Shown here in pieces: positions 11,340-20,300 of a stretch of 64,000 nt of DNA. Position 1 is the stretch's first letter. Each line of letters opens with the position of its first letter. Source of the DNA: Aurelia coerulea (Eukaryota; Cnidaria; Scyphozoa; Semaeostomeae; Ulmaridae); the NCBI GenBank assembly GCA_039566865.1, contig CM076945.1, positions 7,615,501 to 7,679,500 of the forward strand, in the 5' to 3' direction. The position numbers were made by a program, and so were the translations under genes. The notes below the pieces were generated by a model that saw nothing but the letters and a program-made list of their open reading frames with translations, made no database searches and was not told the origin of the DNA.

Positions 11340-14300
11340 CTGTAAAAAATGAAAATGTAATTACGAAAGGAGACTCCTCAAAATATATACCGGTCGAGAG
11401 AGAAAAAACTATAGTTTGTCTCAAATTAGATGTCACCTGCAAATGCCAGCGAATAACAACAATAGAAGTGTTTTGCAAAGGAATTTCGCGTTATCGCAAA
11501 TCTCAGGTGACATCTAATTTCAGACGGACTTTAGGGACGTCCAACAAGCCGTGTTTTGGTGAAAAGCAAGTCAAATCGAGTGTGTGGAAGTTTTCTTTTG
11601 TAGAAGAAAGATTGAATTGGGTATGGAAATTCAGTTTGTTAAAATCGGTAATTTCTTTCCGTATCTATTTGTGATTTTGTGATATGGCTAACACGAACAG
11701 ATTTTGTAATACAATAGCATCAGTTGCTTTTGATTGACACCCAAATTCAAAGCGATTAGCAACTGCAGCCAAAGGAAATTCTCTCGACCAATAATTCGAA
11801 ACAAATGAGGCCACAAAAGTTGCCCCGAAACCAGTAGGGCAAACTCTCGCGTTGTGCAAGCAAAAGATAATTTCTAAGAGAAGTTATGTCCTGTGTGGTA
11901 ATTGCTTCATTTAAGCCCTAAACATGCGAGAATTGTAATGCCTTCTGCTCGGCTTCTGAATCAAATAAACAAAATCTGCTATGCAGAACTTTAGATTTAC
12001 CCTTCTTCTTTCGCTACAAGCACCTAGCTTCCCTTAAAAACCACCTTTCGCATGCCCAAGGGGACAAATTGCCCTATTGGTTACGGTTTCGGGGCAGCAT
12101 TTGCGGCCTCGGTTGTTTTGAACTACTGGTTGAGAGAATTCCTTTATCTGCCGTCGCTAATTACTTTGAATTTAGGTGTCAATCAAAAGCAACTGATGCT
12201 ATCGTATTACAAAATCTGTCCTTGTTTAGTATAAGAACGTTCTGCTTCCAAACTATGACAATTGAATAAAGAGTCCCCAATGGGATAAAGAATAAATTAA
12301 AATAGTCGTTTCTTTCATGTTCTAACACAATACATGCCTGGTTTTTATATGTTAGAAATACAGTATGTTTGTCACGCTTTAAAAGTTCACATGTGCATGA
12401 ATGGCAATCTAATTGCGGTCTAGTTTGGGAATCTTGCGAAACAACAGATCACCAATCTTTCAAATGATTCTTTGACGCAGCTTTTATTATATGGTGATCA
12501 AGACCTTCTAATGACTTGAACAGAAATATATTCGAATTAACTTTACGCTCCATCCACCAAACTGGTCGGTTTGATTAAGATCTATTGAGACTTCGCCTAT
12601 GTACTAAGCAACCACCAAGTCCTTTATCGTAAATGTTCCTTTTCTTTGTAAATCCTGTTCACATATGATGTCAGGCTTATCATTTACTTTAAACAACAAG
12701 AATGAGTTGCACTCGTGACATGACATGACATCTTGATGTGAGACAGAATCTAGTATAGTATCCATTAATTTCTAATGGTTCGTAGTGTGACTGTACATAG
12801 CTTAACATTTCGTCACATTCCATCACATAGTTTGCATTATATAATTTAACATAACATTACATTGTTTAACATAATTGTTTATATTGGCCATGGGGTAGTC
12901 ATTGTCTTTCGCTGCCCAAGGTATCGTACCTGTAGTGTCGTATAGTAATTAGAAAGTTACAGTAGAGCGTAAGATATATTTTGGAAATTTTATATTTGAA
13001 TAAAACAAATTAAAAAAAACACCAGTTTACTAAAATCACTCGAAATTGTGGAAGGAGAGACCGATTTGGATCAACAAAATTTCACAGCTAACTTAGCCTT
13101 CCTCTATGCAATGAATTATAAAGAAACGAACTTGCAAAGTAACTGTTTCGATAGAAATTGGCAAACATTCAATGTTTTTCTGACTCACCCGGTGCAAAAG
13201 CAAATGAAATCATGAATGAATCAATTGACAAAAGCTCAATTTTCATTTCTAGGCCCAACCAATTCTGTTCACTTATTGAGATGCCCGGTTTACATACGGT
13301 TGGGAAAAATGACCGGAAAAACTGTGATGGATTAGGTAAAAAGCACATGAACATAAACTTACATTTCTTGAGGAAATACGGTTTTTTGCCTTGCTTTATG
13401 GCTTCCATTTCTTTCTTTTTTATTTCTCGATGTTTTTCTTTTCTATGTTCATCTTCCTTTTCTTTCTTCTCATTCTGTTCCTGAAAATAAAAGAGTTCAT
13501 CAAATAAATGTTTCAATTCTTAATCCAATGCCAGGGTTTCAGAAACATCTCAAAGCCCTGGTCAAACGGTGGCAAAATTTCATTGAGCATTTCTAAGCGT
13601 TGATTAGACTGATGGTAATCGTCTAAGTTTTGCTCCATTGAAATGAATTATTATTTACTGTTATAGTCAAATTCGTTGAAGCGGAATAGATATTGTGGGG
13701 GGTATCGTCGGAGGCAATGGAGCGAAAACAAGGACTCATGTAATAAGTCTAATAATTAATATTCAGGCCCCGTTAACGCTGCTCTCTATTCATACCGAGA
13801 AAGTAAGAAAAAAGTACATACCCTTTGAAACATCGTAACACAAAGACTGTAAAACTGATTTGAAAAATTACAACTCCGTCGCCTAACTGAGGGCTTTGCT
13901 TCATTTTGAGAATCTATTCATAACTTAGAATGCATTGTATCAATCTCAATGGAGAATTCCCGAAAACTAGCTCCTATTGGCTATTCGTAAAACTGGCATA
14001 ATTTGATCAACGTTTCAATAGTTAAAATGGTAAAACAATGTTTTTCTTAGCTCAGGCATTGCATTCTAATGATATGAAAACTCTTGAAATGTTATTGTGT
14101 TTTCCTATCAATGCTGGGCATCAAAAAGCTTAATCTACATGATTGTCAACAAACCATTTTTAGTTATTTTGGGGCATATCAAGAAATAAGACTTTTGACT
14201 AACTCCTGATTTCAGAGGAAATAATGCACCTAAAGTTATGAGAAAAATCTTGAAAATTACGTTGAAGCCTCAGTAAGATAATGGAATTAACGATTTACGG

Positions 14301-17300
14301 ATTGGTAAACCTTTAAGTTTAGTCCCTTGGGAATTTTAGGAATTGTTTTACTTCGCAAAGTTTTCAAACCTCCTCACTCGAAAGTGCAGGTCTTCGCAAA
14401 CAGTGATATGAATTTAGATTTTGCATAAAATGACTGGTCTAACCATCGCCTGTCACAGAATGCACTTTGGTCAGTTTTATGGTCCTATACCTTCTTAATA
14501 TAATTTGATAGAAATAACCTCAAACAGGGGCTATTCCGGAGCGCACTGTTTCATAAGGAACGACTTCTACCGTATTCTGCTTGCAGATTCCTAATCAGAA
14601 GGCATCACAGTTTCATAGGATGCAAAACTTGTTTTGCAAGAAAGATATAAACAAAAAACTTCAAATAATTCTCAAGGGACTGAGCACCCCTTAATTCAAC
14701 AAAATTTCATAATGCTTGAACGATTCAAATTCTGCTCTCAAATCTGTTTTAAATGATACCAAGCATGCAGTGTTTTGCAATATAATGATACTTCTATGAC
14801 CAAACACCATTTTACTCTACATAGTTTTTGCTTGTACTTTAGGTGCAAGGAATTTTCAAACGTTGGAACTTTTCTTAGCGTGCCAAGTATAACAAAAATT
14901 CACCAACCAGTTTTTGAAGTAACTTGTGCAATTCAGCTTTCTTCTCTGCATTTTTCTCCCTTTTTAACCTTTGTCTAACTTCCTGTAAAAAATCCAAACT
15001 GGAAATCAATCTGACCTTCAAACTAACATTCATTAACGATAGCGGATGACTGAGAAAAAAGGCACGGCATTTGAAAGGCTACTTTCCCCTGAATATCACA
15101 ACAACAACATTTTCTATCATCTCGTTGAATAGCCAACAGTTTATTCAAATCAGTTGAAGGAATCTTCATCGCTGAAATCATCGGCCACTTTCTTTCCAAA
15201 ATTTGACGGATATTCCGGAGAACACCCCCCTGAAAAAACAATCAACAGTGGCTTAAAATCGAAACCGAATTCCCCACGATTTCGGCCTTACAGCGAGGAC
15301 TTGCCTTGCTTTAGCACGTGTTTTCTTTTGGGAGGATGAACAAGTATTTTGCATTAGTAAAAGAAAATTAGTTAAAAGGATTCCATTCCCCCCAAGAAAA
15401 TATAAATTTCATTGACGTTAGGATAATGACGTTAGAATAAGAATTCAATTTACGGTATAAATGAAATTGCTGGGATTAGGCACTTGTCGAAATTGCGACT
15501 AAAGTTTAGTGGACTAAATGAGCATAGATTCAGACATAACTTTGACTGTCTCAATCCTGTCTGCCGGTGTGGTACTGCTGATGAAGATAGTGAGCAGGAG
15601 TGAGCATTTCCTCCTGCACTGCCATTTTTTCGAAGAAGCACGAAGAGATCTTCTGGCAGCTTATCAGATGTTCCTGGGTTAGATATAGTTGGATTGGACA
15701 CACAATCCTTATGCCATTTAATCTTATTTGGAAATGCAGACCTAACCCTAATTACAAATAGGATGATTATGGAAGCAACAATTACTTACATCAAGGCAAC
15801 GAAGAGATTCGATTGAAGCGTAAACAAAGCAGCAGCATCCCCCCCCCCCCCTCCCAAATATCCTTTTGAGTGATTTTGGTAGTTTTTGTAGAAAATTCTG
15901 TCTCTCTTTTGATGTTAGGCGATAGACAACTGTAAATTTTTATCTTAGGGTGCGGGGTGGTGGGTGGATGGGGTCCTGCTGTGTGGATGGGCGGCTGCTG
16001 ACCTTTAGTTTCATGTGTTATCCCGGTGGGGGTGGCACGTGTGGCGATGGGCGGCGGCTGTTTGTCCGCGCGTAGGGCCCTCTGTTAACTGCCTTGCATC
16101 TATTTTCTCCCAAATTATAAAATGTTTTGATATCATTGCCTGACATCAAATGTGAGACAGACATTAACTTTTTCTTTTAGTTTGTTGTTTTTTCTTTCAG
16201 TATATTGTAATTTTTGAATTGTAAGTGCCTTTCATGGTGGGAACTCCGATGACCTAGTGTCTATTCCCGCCATGATAGGCACAGTATATGTACTTGTTGA
16301 GTTTGTATATTTTAATTGATTATATAAAAAAAAGAAAAAAAAAAAGGAAATCGACGAATTTTTGGTTGTTCTATTCACTTGTTTTGTGCAGGTTTTTGAA
16401 GGGGGCTTTCTGCACAAAATCTCCTTTAGCCACGGGAAGGAATGACCGATTAAAGCTGAGTAAATTTCTAAATCTAATTGAAAATATTGGCTTTGAAAAA
16501 AGGCATTTTTCAACATTATTGCTTTGATATCCAGGGCTATTTCTTTGTTCTATTCAAAGTCATATATTCGGTGACTTTAATTAATATGACTTAGGGATAG
16601 AATTCGTCGAATTCTATTTTGATATGGCTTAGCTCATTTATCTACCAAAAATGTGCTTTTTTGGCCAGATGTGTTGTTCACACGACTGCAAAGTGAATAT
16701 GTCAATCATACATGTAGTTAGGAACAAAAAGCCTTCAAAAGAATATTAGTAGAAGACAACGACAGACTCGGATCCATTAAAATAATGTTTTCGCTTCTTC
16801 CAAACGGGGATTAATTCTTGCGAATTTATGAGAGGCGGTATTGACACGACTCCAAAGTGAGTGCGCCAAGATCAGACATATGGTCGGGAACTAAAAGCCC
16901 TCAAAATAATATAAGTAGAAGGCAATGACAGAGGCTGATCGCTTTAAATAAAGTTTTCGCTTCTTCCACGCGGGGATTAACTGTAGATAATTATGAGAGG
17001 CGGTATTGAAACGACTGCAAACTGAGTGCGCCAAAATCAGACATATAGTCGGGAACTAAGAGCCTTCAAAATAATATAAGTAGAAGGCAATGACAGAGGC
17101 TGATCGCTTTAAATAAAGTTTTCGCTTCTTCCACGCGGGGATTAACTGTAGATAATTATGAGAGGCGGTATTGACACGACTGCAAAGTGAGGGCGCCAAG
17201 ATCAGACATATAGTCGGGAACTAAGAGCCTTCAAAATAATATAAGTAGAAGGCAATGACAGAGGCTGATCGCTTTAAATAATGTTGCCACGACTGCAAAG

Positions 17301-20300
17301 TGACTGCGCCAAAATCAGACAGAAATTCGAAAATATACTGGGGGAGTAAAAAAAGAATCCCCGTTTGAAAGGCCACAGCTCCACAGTTCCTTACTGGATA
17401 TCAAGACGAAAATATATAATTTAATGGTTGACATGTTCAACTCTACTTTAAAATTTACCTGACTGAAATCGGCCACTACGTTCTGAAATTATAAAGGATT
17501 TTCTCGAGAATGCCTCTTCAAGAAACCTTCAAAACGTGCCCAAAATCAAGAGCAAATTTCCCCAACATTTCTGCCCTACACGGGCCTTAAAGCAATGACT
17601 TCTGCACGCTTTAGCACGTGCTATCCTCTTGGGAGGATAAACAAGTTATCCTTCGGTATGAACAGCCTATTCAGGAGGATTCCATTCTCCTAAGAGGACA
17701 AAATACATGAATACATATGAGTGTCATAATTTTTTATGCAGGAAAACCAAGGAAATTTTGCTCATCGTTTTCATTCGTTTTTGCAGGTTTTTGGAAGGGG
17801 CTTTCTGCGCAAAATCTCCCACATCCACGTGAAGGAATGGCCGATTAAAGCCGGGTAAATTACTGAAACTAACTTAACATATTGGCAATAAAACAAGACA
17901 GTTTCAATATTATTGCTTTGATATTCAGGAAGCAGTATTTTTTCAAACGGGAATCCTTTTTTGTGACTCACCCCGTAGCACTTAAATGATGTTTCGCTGT
18001 TGCCTCATCAGAAAATTTTTTTCAAAACATCATTTGAGCTCTTTATTTTCGAATTTCCTTATCATTAGAATCACAATCAAACCAAAATCATACATATAGT
18101 CGGGAACTAAAAGCCTTTAAAAGAACATAATAAGCCGAGACCTCTGCGACGAGACCTCTGAACTAAGTTACAATGGAAGGCACTTGGGAGGGGCGAGGAA
18201 GGTCTGCTGCCGTTCAATCAATCAAGCAAGGAACAATTGCATACCTTTTTTTCCTTCTCTTTTATTTCATCCAAGAATGCGTATGATTTCTTGAATAATT
18301 CATGATTTAACTTTCCAGACAGATCATCAAAACGTGGATCCCTCGTCATCTAAGATCAAAAAGTATGTAACTAGCAATAACAATAGTTACTGAGTGCGGC
18401 ACTTTGGGGAATGGAAACAACAAACTTGAACTAACTTCAGCAAAAGGAATAAAAGTTTATAACAGGCCTTTCCAGTTCTGTTGACAGTATTAGTGCCCGT
18501 GCGCTTTCCCCCTATTATCTTTGCACCGCTATTTTATTGAAAGCTTATGTGTGCCTAGATTTCCTTTAATTATTCGATACACCGATTCCTCTGTGCGAAA
18601 AGACATCTGGTCATTAAAGATCTAAATTTAGGAATACTGAGGTCCTTTTGTCTTTGTTTGAGCTCCCTTTGATTTGCGTCCGACAAACTTTCAGTTTTTG
18701 CGTTAGTAACTGCGAGCTTTGATTCGAGTGTAGCTTTAAGCAAAACGATTAAATTGCGAGGTACAAAAGACTACCAGCATTTTTGCACAAAAATTCTTGA
18801 GACTTTCATGAAAATCCTTAAGAAGGGAACAGTGTTACTGTACGAAAGGGCTGTACTGTACTGGGCGAGCCAGAAAAACATGGGTCGTTTAACAAGCCAT
18901 ATTTTTGTCAAAACAGGTCAAATTAGGTGTGTTCAAGTTTTATTTCGCAGACTTATTTTGATTGAATCTGTTACAAAAATTTGGTTAGTTAAAACTAGTC
19001 ATTTATTTCTGTATTCATTTGCGACATTGTGATAAGCTATTTTGGTGAAAAATATCTATAGCATGGGAACTTTCTGCTACCTAATAATGACAGATAATTA
19101 AGAGTCCTCATAGGCTAAACAATGAATTGCAACGATTTATTCTTTTGTACTCTAACACAATGCATGCCAATTCAATTTGTTGGTAGGGAAACAGTATGTT
19201 GGCCATGGTTTAAAAGTTCACAAGTGCATAGACATGAATCTAACCGAAGGCCTATTTTAGGAATCTGGCGAAACACCATTGTACTAATATTGCTGCTAAT
19301 TATGGAAGTTAAAGACCGATTTTGACCAAAAAAATTTCATGGCGTCTATGTTAACTTTGAAACTGTACAATGCAAACTGCATCAATAGATATTGGCAAAC
19401 ATTGTTCATTTTCTCTGATTCACCCCACAGTTTCTACGGATGCAATAATCATCAGAGGCTCTTGCTTACCTTATTTCCACCAGCAACAACTTTTCTAAAC
19501 TTTGAAGGCCTCTGTTTTGATGACATTTCCAGTGGCCTGTTGAACGAAGAAACAACAGTGAACAAGGGTGATCTTTCCACCTGCGGCGGGGGGTATACAA
19601 ATTGTGGATGGACAGGGGTCTGCTACCCAGTCTACAGAAAGCTACCCACTTTCTAATTGTCAAAATTTGCATCTGTAAATCTGCCAAAAAAACATCGCTT
19701 ATAGAACTTTAGGCCAAAAAACCCACCTATATGTGCAGCACATACCTGTGCCTTCTCCCCAATACTTGAATTCAAGCAAAGTGATTTTCCACTGAAAAAT
19801 TATTGAATGAGATTTTAACAGGTTGGAGATTGTTTGACTGCTTATCTTACCTGCTATCTTTTTTCTTTCTGTTTTCAGCAAAAAGATCACTTTTTCCTAT
19901 TTCTTTTTCTTTCTTCTTTGGTGAAGCTCTTTTATCCATTGTAGTCCCAGATGTTGTTTCTTCAGATCTAGTGCAAATTAAAAAAAAGTTATGGCGTTCT
20001 GCACAATACCAGAAACATAGAAAATGTTGAATTCTCTGAGACCTCTTTACCAACAAGAAAACTGATTCAAACGATTGATTCTGTCTGACAAAAGGGCAGA
20101 AAATCACATTGATCTTAAGTTCCAGACCTCGAATCTGGTAAAGAAGAAAGTATATTTCAAAAAATTCTGGCCAATATTTACCAAGAAAAATAGTCACTCA
20201 GAAGCAACAACTCCTGGAAATTGAGGATTACGGAAAAGATAGCGTCAGGGGGCATTTGACCAAGATGCACTGCATTTGACGATCAAATTTCTATAGTTGA

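Noticed and set aside
14900..14908. Alternative donor GTGAAT for RRP36 exon 7
   Set aside because: It would leave phase 1, whereas exon 8 must start in phase 0 to read the GKKPYFLKK block.
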